Assembly (NCBI GenBank): GCA_050258095.1
Contig: JBLMYD010000085.1
Location: 1 to 64,000, forward strand
Source: VRUE01 sp050258095
GTDB taxonomy: Bacteria > Actinomycetota > Thermoleophilia > Solirubrobacterales > 70-9
DNA: 64,000 nt
Direction: 5' to 3'
Made by a program: the position numbers and the translations under genes. Under the pieces are notes generated by a model that was given only the letters and a program-made list of their open reading frames with translations, searched no databases and was not told the origin of the DNA. Below, one piece after another: positions 49,860 through 61,150 of the stretch (positions within the stretch are counted from its first letter, which is position 1; every line of letters starts with the position of its first letter).

Positions 49860-50953
49860 GCTGCCTCGGCGACGATCCCCTCGCAGACCTCGAGCATCAG
49901 GTCGAGGTTGCGAGCGCTGACCGCCTCGTCCGGCGTGTGGTTGGCCTCGGTGCCGTTGGCGAGCAGCACGCAGTCGAAGCCGGCGACGACCAGGGCGTTG
50001 GCGTCGCTGCCCCCGCCGGTCGCGGTCCGCACCGGCTCGACCCCGGCACGTCGCAGCCCCTCCTCGGCCAGCTCCAGAGCCGCCGAGGAGGGCGGGATCC
50101 GGTAGCCACGGAAGAGCTCCTCGATCCGCACGTCGGTGTCGCAGCCGTGCTCGCTCGCCCCCCAGGCGCAGGCGTCGCTCAGGGAGCCCGCGACCTCGGC
50201 CGCCCGGGCGGCGTCGAGGCTGCGCGCCTCGGCGACGATCGAGCAGTGGCCGGGGACGACGTTGCCCGAGGTCCCACCGGAGATCACGCCGACGTTGGCC
50301 GTCGTCTCCCCGTCGAGGCGGCCGAGCTCCATGCGCGCGATCGCCGCCGCCGCGGCGGCGATCGCGTTGCTGCCGTCCTCGGGCCGGATGCCGGCGTGGG
50401 CCTCGACCCCGTGGAAGTCCGCGTGCACACTCTGCTGCGTCGGCGAGGTGACGATCACCTCGCCGATCGGGCTCGCGTGGTCGAGGACGAAGCCGCGCTT
50501 CGAGCGCAGGCTCGAGACGTCGAACGCCTTCGCCCCCCGCAGGCCCTGCTCCTCGGCGACGGTCAGCACCAGCTCGATGCCCACCGGCGGCGGGTCCTCG
50601 GCATGACGGGCGACCAGCTCGATGAAGACCGCCACTGCGGCCTTGTTGTCGGCGCCGAGGATCGTCTCGCCGGCGCTGCGGAAGACGCCGTCGGACTCGA
50701 CGACCTCGATCTGCCCCTCGTGCGGGACCGTGTCGACGTGGGCGCAGAACATCACCCACTCCTCGCCGCGTCCCGGCAGCCGGGCGACGATGTTGCCGGC
50801 GCCGGCTGCCGCCGGCCTGGCGGCGTCGTCCTCGCTCACCTCGAGCCCCAGCGCCCGCAGCTCGGCGAGCAGCGTGTCGGCGACCTCGCGCTCCTCCCCG
50901 GTAGGGCTGCGAATCTCACATAGCCGCACAAACGTCTCATGCAACCTCTCCAC
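49856..50953 (-). CDS. M20 family peptidase, PepT-like
   Basis: A 365-residue zinc peptidase, similar to tripeptide aminopeptidases. Metal-binding FCAHVDTVP, ILGADNKAAVA, TVAEEQGLRGA, and a C-terminal metal His in ANGTEANHTPDE. GTG start at 50953. It is coupled to the DUF3866 gene by a GTGA overlap. Confidence 0.88.
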   Translation of the reverse strand: MERLHETFVRLCEIRSPTGEEREVADTLLAELRALGLEVSEDDAARPAAAGAGNIVARLPGRGEEWVMFCAHVDTVPHEGQIEVVESDGVFRSAGETILGADNKAAVAVFIELVARHAEDPPPVGIELVLTVAEEQGLRGAKAFDVSSLRSKRGFVLDHASPIGEVIVTSPTQQSVHADFHGVEAHAGIRPEDGSNAIAAAAAAIARMELGRLDGETTANVGVISGGTSGNVVPGHCSIVAEARSLDAARAAEVAGSLSDACAWGASEHGCDTDVRIEELFRGYRIPPSSAALELAEEGLRRAGVEPVRTATGGGSDANALVVAGFDCVLLANGTEANHTPDEAVSARNLDLMLEVCEGIVAEAA

Positions 50954-50990
50954 GACGGGACAGGCTAACCGGGAGCAGCCGGCTGTGATT

Positions 50991-51089
50991 GGGGCTGCCC
51001 CGGTAGGGGTGAAGCGTCTTGTACTTTTTCGCGGGCGCTCGCCAGAGGCGCCAGCAGACCCGGCCCCTCGAAAAAGTTAAGCGGAACCC

Positions 51090-51105
<16 letters not shown>
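50991..51105. repeat. Palindromic element family D copy 3
   Basis: Outer arms GGGGCTGCCCCGGTAGGGG and the complementary CCCCTACCGGTGCAGCCCC. Core with CTTGTACTTTTTCGCG and CCTCGAAAAAGTTAAGCGG, nearly identical to the other copies. The pyrG stop codon and last five codons lie in the right arm. Confidence 0.9.
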
Positions 51106-52759
<1,654 letters not shown>

Positions 52760-52763
<4 letters not shown>

Positions 52764-53599
52764 GCCCTGGCTCTGCCGAGCGAGTCTAGCCAGCGCAGTG
52801 GCGGAACCGACTCGATCGTCGCCGAGATCGAACGCAACTCTCCGTAAATGGTCAGTCCGGCGACGACGGCGAGCGCGACCAGCCGCGCCTCGGCGCCGAG
52901 CGTCGTCAGCAACCAGACGCCGCCGACGGCGCCGAGCAGGTTCGCGCCCGTGTCGCCGAGCATCGCCCGCTCGCGCAGCGTGAACCAGGCGCCGACCAGG
53001 ATCGGGCCGGCGAAGATGCCGAGCAGATCGAGCGGAGCGAACGTCCAGGCGCCGAGACAGAGCCCGGCGCAGAGCAGCCCGAGGCCCTTCTCTGCCCGGC
53101 CCGGCCGCAGGTCGAGCAGGTTGAAGAGGTTGGTGGCGAGGATCAGCAGCGCCACGTCGGCGAGATAGCGCCACGATTCCAGTCCCCGACCGGAGACCAC
53201 GTAGGCGGCGAGCGCGAGCGCCCCGACCGCCTTCACCGCGCCGGTCGAGAGGCTGCCGGCGCGCAGCGCCCGGGCGTGTCCGCGCCAGCCGCGGGGCGCG
53301 CCGTTCTCGCCCTCCCCCAGCGAGTCGTCGAGGAAGCCGAGGAAGGCGATCCCCAGCAGGTAGGGCATCCAGCGGCGCAGGTCCGGCGCCAGCAGCTCGA
53401 GGTCGGCGCGGTCGTTGAGGAAGGCGAGCGGAGCGAGCGCCGCGAGCGCCGCCGTCGCCAGGACCGCGCCCAGCGGGAAGGCGGCCTCCACGCCGCGGTA
53501 GTTGGTCCTGACCAGGCCGGCGTCGGCAAGGCCGTGCACGCCGGCGGGCACGACGAGCAGCCCGATCGCGATCCCGACCGGAAGGCCGACCCAGGTCAC
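52760..53599 (-). CDS. MraY/WecA-like glycosyl-phosphate transferase
   Basis: A 279-residue membrane protein with about eight or nine helices and parts of the polyprenyl-phosphate N-acetylaminosugar transferase signature: FLGFLDD, ATNLFNLLDLRPGRA, MLGDTGANLLGA. It is shorter than WecA or MraY, and the NAxNxxDG motif is altered to NLFNLLDL, so catalytic activity may be changed. It sits between mctB and pyrG, where mycobacteria have no such gene. Confidence 0.75.
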
Positions 53600-53619
53600 G
53601 GGGCATCCATTTGTTCGCC

Positions 53620-53669
53620 CCCCGACCGCCCCGGACTCGAACGACCGGAGATCACCGGGACGGTCGGGG
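53620..53669. repeat. Palindromic element between mctB and the WecA-like gene
   Basis: CCCCGACCGCCCCGG and CCGGGACGGTCGGGG pair with one mismatch about 20 bases apart. It ends a few bases before the mctB stop. Confidence 0.7.
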
Positions 53670-53672
53670 CGC

Positions 53673-54548
53673 TCACTGGCCCGACCCCGCCGGCGGCAGC
53701 AGGTCCGGCAGCAGCCGGTCGGCCGACCCCTTCACCCCGAAGCTGCCCTCGGCGCCGAGCAGGGCGAAGACCGTCGCCACCCTGCCCGCCGCGGTCTCGA
53801 CGTCATCGACGCTGGTCAGGTCGTTGCCGTTGAAGAAGGAGATGGACGACGGTTCGGTCGTCGAGGTCTCGACCCCGACCGCCGCGGTGCGCGTGCCGGT
53901 GATGCCGCTCATCAGCGCCGCTTCCAGCCGGCTCGCATTGCCGCGCTGGACCGGCCCGAGGCCTTCGGGCACCTGGCGGACGACGATCACGCCGTCGAGG
54001 GCGCCGAAGTTGCCGCTCGCCCGCGAGAAGAGCTGCTTGCGCACCCGTTCGAGGAGCGTCCCGCCGCGGACCAGCTGGCGCCCCACCCCCACCCCGAACG
54101 CGGTCAGCGCGTCCGGATTGCGCCGCAGGCGGGCGAAGCGGGTCTTGGCGACGTCGCCGGCGAGGCCGTGCAGGTCCACGGGCTCGCGCACCACCCCGAC
54201 GCCGACCAGCCTGGCGCCGGTCGGGCCCAGCGTGTCCTCGATCGCGCCGATCGTCCCTCCCGGCAGGTCGCCGAGCGCCAGCACGCCGATGCGGCGGCCC
54301 GCGAGCCGGTCGTGGACGAGGGCCGGGTACACGCGGTTGGCGAATTCGTCGGAGCGACCCAGCCGGCCGCTAAGTTCGTCGGCACGCGCGCGCGCGTCCT
54401 GCACTTCGCCGGTCAGGCTGTGCTCCAGGTTCCTGCGGGTGCTCCTCAGCGCGCCGCCGCCGAACTCGGCCCCGATCAGAATTCCGATCGCGAGGGCGAG
54501 GAAGACAGCGATCAGCGACGTCGCGTGGTACCGGGCGCTGTAGCCCAT
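53673..54548 (-). CDS. mctB: MctB-like copper transport protein
   Basis: A 291-residue protein with one N-terminal membrane helix (about residues 8-29: SLIAVFLALAIGILIGA), a coiled-coil region, then a mixed domain typical of MctB/DUF3186. In mycobacteria MctB limits copper in the cell, as an envelope protein. ATG 54548 overlaps the steA stop by one base. Position next to steA and recN supports the assignment. Confidence 0.88.
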   Translation of the reverse strand: MGYSARYHATSLIAVFLALAIGILIGAEFGGGALRSTRRNLEHSLTGEVQDARARADELSGRLGRSDEFANRVYPALVHDRLAGRRIGVLALGDLPGGTIGAIEDTLGPTGARLVGVGVVREPVDLHGLAGDVAKTRFARLRRNPDALTAFGVGVGRQLVRGGTLLERVRKQLFSRASGNFGALDGVIVVRQVPEGLGPVQRGNASRLEAALMSGITGTRTAAVGVETSTTEPSSISFFNGNDLTSVDDVETAAGRVATVFALLGAEGSFGVKGSADRLLPDLLPPAGSGQ

Positions 54549-55735
54549 CAGAGCCCGAGCCAGATCCTGACCTTCAGCCAGACGAGCTGGAAGAGGTCGT
54601 TCAGGGCCGGCGAGGTGATGACGACGATCGCGAGCAGGACCGCGAACGCAGCGAGGAAGAGGAGCAGCGGCGCGACGGTCGCCGCCGGGTTGTAGAGACG
54701 GCTGACCCCCTTGGCGTCGACCAGCTTCTCGCCGATCCGCAGCCGGGTGAGGAAGGTCGAGGACATGCCGCCCCGCTTGCGGTCGAGGAACTCGATCAGG
54801 TTGAAGTGGGCGCCGACGCTGACGATCAGCGCCGCCCCCTTCTCGTAGGCCATCAGCATCGCGACGTCCTCGCTCGTGCCGGCGGCGGCCAGCACGGTGT
54901 GATGGAGTCCCATCGCGAGCAGGCGCTCGCGGCCGGGGGCGCGGCCGTCGGGATAGGCGTGGACGATCAGCTCGGCGCCGCAGCGCAGCGCCTCGTCGCC
55001 GGCGGAGTCCATGTCGCCGACGATCACGTCCGGCTTCAGGCCGGCCTCGAGCACGCCGTCGGCGCCGCCGTCGACGGCGACGATCAGCGGCCGCACGTCG
55101 CGGATGTAGGCGTGGAGGGCCTTGAGGTCGCGGCGGTGGCGGTCGCCGCGGACGACGATCAGCACGTGGCGATCGCGGAACGAGGCGCGCGTGGAGGGGA
55201 GCTCGACGGCGCCCGTCAGCAGGTCGGTCTCCCCCCTGACGTGGGCGACCGTGTTCTCGGCGAATTCGGCCAGCGCCCGGTTGACCCGCGCCAGCTGCTC
55301 CTCCTGGCGCTGTTCCACCTCCTCGACGCTGAGGGCCCTGCCGCGCAGGACCGCCTGCCCGTCGACGAGGATCGACCCGCCGGCGACGCTGACCCTCTGG
55401 CCGTCTTCGAGCAGCTCGAAGGGATCGCCCTCTTCGACGTCGATCAGCCTCACGTCGGCCCGCGCGAGGAGCAGCGGCCCGGCGTTCGGGTAGGCGCCGT
55501 CCGAGGAGGGCGAGGCGTTGACGATCGCGCGCACCCCGGTGGCGATCAGCTCCTCGGCCGCGATGCGATCGATGTTGACGTGGTCGATCACGGCGATCTC
55601 GCCCGGTAGCAGGCGCTTGACGAGGTGCTTGGTGCGCCTGCCGAGCCTGGCACGCCCCTCGATCGCCTCGACCGGCGCGACGCCGTTGCGGCGGGAGAGC
55701 AGCGCCGGCAGGCGACGGCGCGTGGCGGTTGCCAT
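54548..55735 (-). CDS. steA: Putative cytokinetic ring protein SteA
   Basis: A 395-residue SteA: soluble N-terminal part with a thiamine pyrophosphokinase-like catalytic region (VDGGADGVLEAGLKPDVIVGDMDSAG), and a C-terminal helix (AAFAVLLAIVVIT). In Corynebacterium, SteA with SteB affects cell separation. Here the neighbour is MctB, which occupies the SteB position. ATG 55735. Confidence 0.9.
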   Translation of the reverse strand: MATATRRRLPALLSRRNGVAPVEAIEGRARLGRRTKHLVKRLLPGEIAVIDHVNIDRIAAEELIATGVRAIVNASPSSDGAYPNAGPLLLARADVRLIDVEEGDPFELLEDGQRVSVAGGSILVDGQAVLRGRALSVEEVEQRQEEQLARVNRALAEFAENTVAHVRGETDLLTGAVELPSTRASFRDRHVLIVVRGDRHRRDLKALHAYIRDVRPLIVAVDGGADGVLEAGLKPDVIVGDMDSAGDEALRCGAELIVHAYPDGRAPGRERLLAMGLHHTVLAAAGTSEDVAMLMAYEKGAALIVSVGAHFNLIEFLDRKRGGMSSTFLTRLRIGEKLVDAKGVSRLYNPAATVAPLLLFLAAFAVLLAIVVITSPALNDLFQLVWLKVRIWLGL

Positions 55736-55775
55736 CGGCAGAGAGTACCCCGTTGCCAGCCACACTTCCCCAGCC

Positions 55776-55826
55776 GGACGTGCCGTCCCCAGGGGGTCAA
55801 AAAAGGCACCGGAGAACCGGCACGTC
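55776..55826. repeat. Palindromic element family F copy 2
   Basis: GGACGTGCCGTCCCC...GGGGTC left and CCGGCACGTC right with partial complementarity. Shares GGTCAAAxAxGGCACxxGAGA with 45698-45749. The recN stop falls within its right arm. Confidence 0.7.
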
Positions 55827-57507
55827 AGGCGGCGGCGAGCAGCTCGCGGGCGTGGCGGGTGGCGGCCTCGTCGGCGCGCTCGCCGCCGAGCATGCGGCGG
55901 ATCTCCTCGACGACGGCCTCGCCGTCCAGCCGGCGCACCGTGGCCGTGGCCCGGTCGCCGCCGAGGTCCTTCTCGAGGGTGAAGTGCGCGTGCGCGAGCG
56001 AGGCGACCTGCGGCAGGTGCGTGATGCAGAGAACCTGGCGATCGTCGCCGAGCGCTTGCAGGCGTTCGCCGACCGTGCGAGCCGTCGTGCCCCCCACCCC
56101 GGCGTCGATCTCGTCGAAGACGAGCGTCGGCGCGCCGGCCGTGCCGCCGAGCCGGGAGAGGGCCAGCATCACGCGCGAGAGCTCGCCGCCCGAGGCAGCG
56201 TCGCGCAGTGGCGAGGGCGCAAGCCCCGGGTTCGGCGCCAGGCGCAGCTCGACGGTCTCGGCCCCGTTCGGGCCGAATCCCTGCGGGTGCTCCTCGAGGA
56301 CGACTTCGAGCTTCGCCCCCGGCATCGCCAACTGCTCGAGCTCATCGGCGACCGCCCGTTCGAACGGGGCAGCAGCCTTGCGCCGCGCCTCGCTGAGCTT
56401 CCGGGCGAGCCCGGCACGCCGCTCCTCGGCCGCGGCGAGCGCCGCCTCGGCCGCGGCGCTCCGCTCCTCGGCCCCCTCCAGGCGGGCGCTCTCGGCCCGG
56501 CAGCGCTCGGCATGGGCGAGAACCGACTCGACGCTGCCGCCGTGCTTGCGCTCCAACCGGTCGATCGCGTCGAGTCGCTCCTCGACCGCCGCCAGCCGGC
56601 CCGGATCGGCCTCGAGTCCTTCGACGCAGGAGCGCAGCTCGGCCGAGACCTCGCCCAGCTCGATCGCCAGCGCATCCAGCCGCGCCGCCAGCGAGTCGAC
56701 CTCGGCGTCGACTCCGCCGACTCCCTGCAGCAGGCCGCCGGCGCGCGCGAGCAGCTCTGCCGCGCCGCCACCGTCGTCCTCGGTCCCGGCCGCGGCCGCG
56801 TGGGCGCTGCCCACGGCCTCGCGCAGCGCCTCCACGTACCGCAGCCGCTCGCGCTCGGCGCAGAGGCCGGCCTTCTCCCCGGCGTCCGGCGCGACCTCCT
56901 CGATCTCGGCCAGCTCGTAGCGGCAGAGGTCGAGGTCGCGCTCGCGGGAGCCGTCGCGCTCGCGCAGCTCGGCCAGCTCGGTGGCGAGCGCCGCGCATTC
57001 CCGGTGGGCGGCCCGGTGCTCCTCGAGCAGGCCGAGGTGCTTCGCGCCCGCGAACCCGTCGAGCACCTTCATCTGCGTCGAGGCGATCGTCAGCTTGCGG
57101 TGCTCGTGCTGGCCGTAGAAGGCGAGCAGCCCGGCACCGAGGGCTTTCAGGTCGGCGGCCGAGGCGGACCGGCCCGCCACGAACGCGCTCGTCCGCCCAC
57201 TCGCGGAGACCCGCCTGCCGAGCACGATCTCGTCTGCGTCCTGCGACAGCCGCTCGGCGAGCTCGACCAGCTCCGGCTCCGCCAGCAACCCTTTCGGCAG
57301 GTCGAACACCCCCTCGACCCAGGCCTCCTCGGCCCCCGGCCGGACGATCTGCGGCCGCGCCTTGCCCCCCGTCAGCAGGTCCAGGGAATGCGCCAGGACC
57401 GTCTTCCCCGCCCCGGTCTCGCCCGTAATCGCATTAAGCCCTTTGCCGAGGCGCAACTCCGCTCTCTCGATCAGCAGCAGGTTCTCGATCCGCAGCTCTC
57501 TCAGCAC
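55825..57507 (-). CDS. recN: DNA repair protein RecN
   Basis: SMC-like protein used in double-strand break repair. 560 residues with Walker A GETGAGKTVLAHSL, long coiled coil in the middle, ABC signature SGGELSRVMLAL and Walker B TLVFDEIDAGVGG. GTG 57507. Order nadK-recN-steA is as in mycobacteria, apart from an inserted MFS gene. Confidence 0.96.
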   Translation of the reverse strand: MLRELRIENLLLIERAELRLGKGLNAITGETGAGKTVLAHSLDLLTGGKARPQIVRPGAEEAWVEGVFDLPKGLLAEPELVELAERLSQDADEIVLGRRVSASGRTSAFVAGRSASAADLKALGAGLLAFYGQHEHRKLTIASTQMKVLDGFAGAKHLGLLEEHRAAHRECAALATELAELRERDGSRERDLDLCRYELAEIEEVAPDAGEKAGLCAERERLRYVEALREAVGSAHAAAAGTEDDGGGAAELLARAGGLLQGVGGVDAEVDSLAARLDALAIELGEVSAELRSCVEGLEADPGRLAAVEERLDAIDRLERKHGGSVESVLAHAERCRAESARLEGAEERSAAAEAALAAAEERRAGLARKLSEARRKAAAPFERAVADELEQLAMPGAKLEVVLEEHPQGFGPNGAETVELRLAPNPGLAPSPLRDAASGGELSRVMLALSRLGGTAGAPTLVFDEIDAGVGGTTARTVGERLQALGDDRQVLCITHLPQVASLAHAHFTLEKDLGGDRATATVRRLDGEAVVEEIRRMLGGERADEAATRHARELLAAA

Positions 57508-57527
57508 GACCCCTGTCTAGCAAGTGG

Positions 57528-57626
57528 CGCGGCGGGTCCTGTCGCCGTTTTGGTGCCACCACCCGCTGCGGGGGCGGCTTTGCCGCCTCCTCGGGGTGGT
57601 CCCCCAAAACCGCGCCACCCGCCGCG
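57528..57626. repeat. Inverted repeat between MFS and recN
   Basis: Outer arms CGCGGCGGGT and ACCCGCCGCG are exact complements. A second inner pair (CGTTTTGG with CCAAAACCG) also occurs. It fills the 140-base gap before recN. Confidence 0.7.
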
Positions 57627-57647
57627 AGATGCGGTGTTGGTTGACGC

Positions 57648-59165
57648 TTATGCCGCTGCGGCCTCGGGCACCGCCTCCGTCGGCTGCACGAAGTCACGTG
57701 GGCGAACGAGGAGGAAGCCGAGGGCGCCGGCGACGAGGCAGACGACCCCGCCGATCAGGAGGATCTCGTTGAAGCCGCTGACGAAGGCGACCTTGGCGGC
57801 GTGGACGACTTCTTCCCGCCGGCCGGGGCCGGCGACGTGGGCGGCGGCGACGGAGCCGCCCGAGGAGACGATCTCGGCGAGGCCGCGGGGCGCGCTGGGG
57901 AGCACTTCGGCGAGCTTCGAGCTGACCTGCGCCTGGAAGACGGCGCCGAGCGAGGCGATCCCGGTCGCGATGCCGATCTGGCGGAAGCTGGTGTTGATCC
58001 CGGAGCCCATCCCCGCCTTTTCGGGCGGCACGACGCCGATCGCCGCCTGCCCGATGCCGGGGTTGGCGGTGCCGATGCCGATGCCGGCGACGAGGAATCC
58101 GGGCAGCAGGACGCTGACCGGCGAGTCGGCGCTCAGCCCGTGCATCAGCAGCAGGCCGATGCCGACGAGCGTCAACCCGACGCCGAGCAGGACGCGGATC
58201 GGGATGCGGTGCGAGAGCGAGCCGGCGATCGGCGAGGCGACGAAGGAGAGGAAGGTGAGCGGCAGGAAGCGCAGGCCCGTCTCCAGCGGCGAGAAACCCT
58301 GCACGCCCTGCAGGTAGATGGTCAGGTAGAGGAACATCGCGAACATGCCCGCGGAGAGCCCGAAGGCCACCGCGGAGACGCCGTTGAAGGCGGGCTTGCG
58401 GAAGAGCGTCAGGTCGAGCATCGGGTGGGTGCTGCGCGCCTCGATCGCGACGAAGGCGAGCAGCATGGCGACCGCGCCGGCGAGCGAGGCGACGATCGGC
58501 GCGCTGCCCCAGCCGTCCGGGTTGCCGCGGATCAGCCCGAGGATGAGCAGGAAGAGGCCGAGGGAGAAGGCGACCAGGCCGGGGAGGTCGATCCGCTGCG
58601 GGTCCTGGGCGGCGACGTTGGCCAGCCGCAGCTCGGTCAGCGCGATCGCCAGCGCGCCGATCGGCACGTTGACGAAGAAGATCCATTGCCAGCCGAGGTG
58701 CTCGGTGATCAGGCCGCCGACGAGCGGCCCGATCGCGACCGCGCCGCCGATCGTCGCGCCCCAGACGCCGAACGCGGTCGCCCGGTCCTTGCCGTGGAAC
58801 TCCTGGCCGATCAGCGCCAGCGACGTCGCGAACATCGCCGCGCCGCCGACGCCCTGCAGCCCGCGGGCGAGGTTGAGCAGAGTCGGGTCGCCGGCGATGC
58901 CGCAGAGGAACGAGGCGAAGGTGAAGACGCCGAAGCCGAGCGAGAAGACGCGGCGGCGGCCGAGCCGGTCGCCGAGCGACCCGGCGGTGAGCAGGAAGGC
59001 CGCCAGGGTCAGCGAGTAGGCGTCGACGACCCACTGCAGGCTGGCGAGGCTGGCGCCCAGGTCGCGCTGGATGTCGGGCAGGGCGACGTTGACGACCGTG
59101 ATGTCCAGCAGCAGCATGAACGTCGCGATCGAGATCAGGACCAGCGTCCACCACTTGCGCTCCAT
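57648..59165 (-). CDS. MFS multidrug efflux transporter, DHA2 (EmrB/QacA) type
   Basis: A 505-residue, 14-helix proton-driven exporter. Signature ITVVNVALPDIQRDL in helix 1 (motif D1), GSLGDRLGRRRVF (motif A), GVWGATIGGAVAIGPLVGG (motif C). It probably exports drugs or lipids. It interrupts the conserved nadK-recN order and is flanked on both sides by palindromic elements. Confidence 0.93.
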   Translation of the reverse strand: MERKWWTLVLISIATFMLLLDITVVNVALPDIQRDLGASLASLQWVVDAYSLTLAAFLLTAGSLGDRLGRRRVFSLGFGVFTFASFLCGIAGDPTLLNLARGLQGVGGAAMFATSLALIGQEFHGKDRATAFGVWGATIGGAVAIGPLVGGLITEHLGWQWIFFVNVPIGALAIALTELRLANVAAQDPQRIDLPGLVAFSLGLFLLILGLIRGNPDGWGSAPIVASLAGAVAMLLAFVAIEARSTHPMLDLTLFRKPAFNGVSAVAFGLSAGMFAMFLYLTIYLQGVQGFSPLETGLRFLPLTFLSFVASPIAGSLSHRIPIRVLLGVGLTLVGIGLLLMHGLSADSPVSVLLPGFLVAGIGIGTANPGIGQAAIGVVPPEKAGMGSGINTSFRQIGIATGIASLGAVFQAQVSSKLAEVLPSAPRGLAEIVSSGGSVAAAHVAGPGRREEVVHAAKVAFVSGFNEILLIGGVVCLVAGALGFLLVRPRDFVQPTEAVPEAAAA

Positions 59166-59203
59166 GGGCGGACAACCCTAGAGAACCGGGGTATTCGGTC
59201 CCC

Positions 59204-59304
59204 CTAAGGTCGTCTGACCAAGCAGATCGAGGACGCAGGGAGCGAAGCGTGCTCTGCACGTGAGCGACCGAGGACGCGGAGATGCGCCGGGCAGGCGGCC
59301 TTAG
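59204..59304. repeat. Palindromic element family E copy 4
   Basis: CTAAGGTCGTCTG and CAGGCGGCCTTAG pair with two mismatches. Core GACGCAGGGAGCGAAGCGTG, CTCTGCACGTGAGCGACCGA is the inverse of copy 1. The nadK stop lies in the right arm. Confidence 0.87.
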
Positions 59305-60149
59305 ACGGCGAGGTGGCCGAACTTCTCGCGTATGCGGTGGTAGAAGCTCGTTCCCGGCAGCTGGGCGAGGCAGCCGACACCGTCGGCGAAGCGGACGTCG
59401 AGCGTCGCCCCCGGTGCCAGGGTGCCGAGCTGGGCGCCGTCGATCGCCACGTCGACCGGCTCCCTGCCCGCAGCGTTGCCGACGCTCAGCACGTCGCCCG
59501 GAGCGACGACGAGCGCTCGCGCGGTGAGCGAGTGCGGCGAGATGTAGCTGACCACGTAGCCCTTCACGCCCCAGGCGAGGATCGGCCCCTGGTTGGCGAG
59601 GTTGTAGCCGGTCGAGCCGACCGGCGTGGCGGCGACGAGCCCGTCGCAGCGCACGTTGCCGACCTCCTCGCCGGCGATCCGGTAGGTCAGCTCGGCCACC
59701 CGGTCGCGCGGCCGGCGGCTGAAGCTGACGTCGTTGAGCGCGAAGCGTCGAGCGCCGTCGACCTCGACCGAGAGCGCCGGCAGGGCGATCATCTCGGTCT
59801 CGCCGGCGAAGGCGCGGCGAATTCCCTGCTCGGCGGCGTCGCGCTCGACCGCCGCCAGGAAGCCGACGGTGCCGAAGTTGACGCCGAAGACCGGGACCTT
59901 CGTCCCCGCGAACTGGCGCAGGGCGTAGAGGATCGAGCCGTCGCCGCCGAGGACGAGGCAGAGGTCCGGCTCGGCGGGCAGCGTCTCCACCCGCTCGACG
60001 CCGGTCGCGCCGTGGTCGTGCTTGGCCAGCTCCTCGGGCGTGGCGACCAGGCGCCAGCCGCATTCCGCGGCGAGCGCGCCGGCGGCGCCGACGGCCTCCG
60101 TCGTCGCCGGCGGATGCGAGTGCGTGATGAGGACCGCCGTCTTGCTCAT
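59301..60149 (-). CDS. nadK: NAD kinase
   Basis: Phosphorylates NAD to NADP. 282 residues with LVLGGDGSILYALR (GGDG), NDVSFSRR (NE/D motif), and ATPVGSTGYNLAN. The catalytic aspartate is in the GGDG motif. ATG 60149 overlaps the tlyA stop. The same tlyA-nadK order as in M. tuberculosis. Confidence 0.96.
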   Translation of the reverse strand: MSKTAVLITHSHPPATTEAVGAAGALAAECGWRLVATPEELAKHDHGATGVERVETLPAEPDLCLVLGGDGSILYALRQFAGTKVPVFGVNFGTVGFLAAVERDAAEQGIRRAFAGETEMIALPALSVEVDGARRFALNDVSFSRRPRDRVAELTYRIAGEEVGNVRCDGLVAATPVGSTGYNLANQGPILAWGVKGYVVSYISPHSLTARALVVAPGDVLSVGNAAGREPVDVAIDGAQLGTLAPGATLDVRFADGVGCLAQLPGTSFYHRIREKFGHLAV

Positions 60150-60931
60150 CCCGGCTCGACCTCGGCGATCGCCGTCTCCAGGTCGTCCGGCCCGGGACCG
60201 GAGCGGGCGCACCAGACGAAGGTCTCGAGGTTGCCCTTCGGCCCGGGCAGGTCCGAGCGCGCGAAACCCCGCACGACCAGGCCGATTCCCTGCGCGTGGC
60301 GGGCGACCGCGAGGATCGCCTCGCGCCGATCGACGGCGTCCCGCACGACGCCCTTGCCGACGCGCTCGCGGCCCAGCTCGAACTGGGGCTTGACCATCGC
60401 CAGGATCTGGCCGTCGTCGGCCAGGCAGGCGGCGACCGCCGGCAGGATCTTGGTCAGCGAGATGAAGGAGACGTCGACGACCGCGAGCCGGGGCGTGAAG
60501 GGCAGGTCGGCCGGCGCCAGCTCACGGGCGTTCAGCCGCTCGATCGCGGTCACGCGCGGGTCGTCGCGCAGCCTCGCGTCGAGCTGGCCGTAGGCGACGT
60601 CGACGGCGGCGACCCGCGCCGCGCCGCGCTGCAGCAGGCAGTCGGTGAAGCCGCCGGTCGAGGCGCCGACGTCGAGGCAGTCGAGCCCCGTCACGTCGAT
60701 CGCCAGCGTCGCGAGCGCGTTCTCCAGCTTGATGCCGCCGCGCGAGACGTATCGCGGCCCCTCGGCCACGATCAGCTCGGCGCCGGGCTCGACCAGCTGA
60801 CTCGGCCGCAGCGCGATCGGGCCGTCCAGGCCGATGCGAACCGCGCCCGCGCGCACGGCCGTGGCGGCCGACGTGCGCGACGGGAACATCCCGCGCTCGG
60901 CCAGCGCCGCGTCTATCCGCGTCCTCTTCAC
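60146..60931 (-). CDS. tlyA: TlyA family rRNA 2'-O-methyltransferase
   Basis: 261 residues, S4 RNA-binding domain (residues 3-60) then FtsJ-like methyltransferase with LDVGASTGGFTDCLL and VDVSFISLTKILP. TlyA methylates 16S C1409 and 23S C1920, giving capreomycin sensitivity; this one should act likewise. GTG start at 60931. Confidence 0.94.
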   Translation of the reverse strand: MKRTRIDAALAERGMFPSRTSAATAVRAGAVRIGLDGPIALRPSQLVEPGAELIVAEGPRYVSRGGIKLENALATLAIDVTGLDCLDVGASTGGFTDCLLQRGAARVAAVDVAYGQLDARLRDDPRVTAIERLNARELAPADLPFTPRLAVVDVSFISLTKILPAVAACLADDGQILAMVKPQFELGRERVGKGVVRDAVDRREAILAVARHAQGIGLVVRGFARSDLPGPKGNLETFVWCARSGPGPDDLETAIAEVEPG

Positions 60932-61150
60932 CGCCGCGAACGGTAGCGCCGAAGGTCGAACAAACGTGCAAAATGCGGCTCGATACCGATTTTTAACCAG
61001 CGTTTCAGTTGGCCTGATTGCATAAGACGTGATACGGGTAAAGGCCTAGAAGGTGCTTCAGGGCAGGAGCACGAGTAGGGCGTCTGTGAGCCCACTCACA
61101 TAAAAAGCGCACATATGTTCGTATCATGATGTCTCAAGGAAGCAGAGAGG

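Noticed and set aside
55729..58317. 862-codon plus-strand frame
   Set aside because: Antisense of recN and part of the MFS gene. High GC removes stops from such frames.
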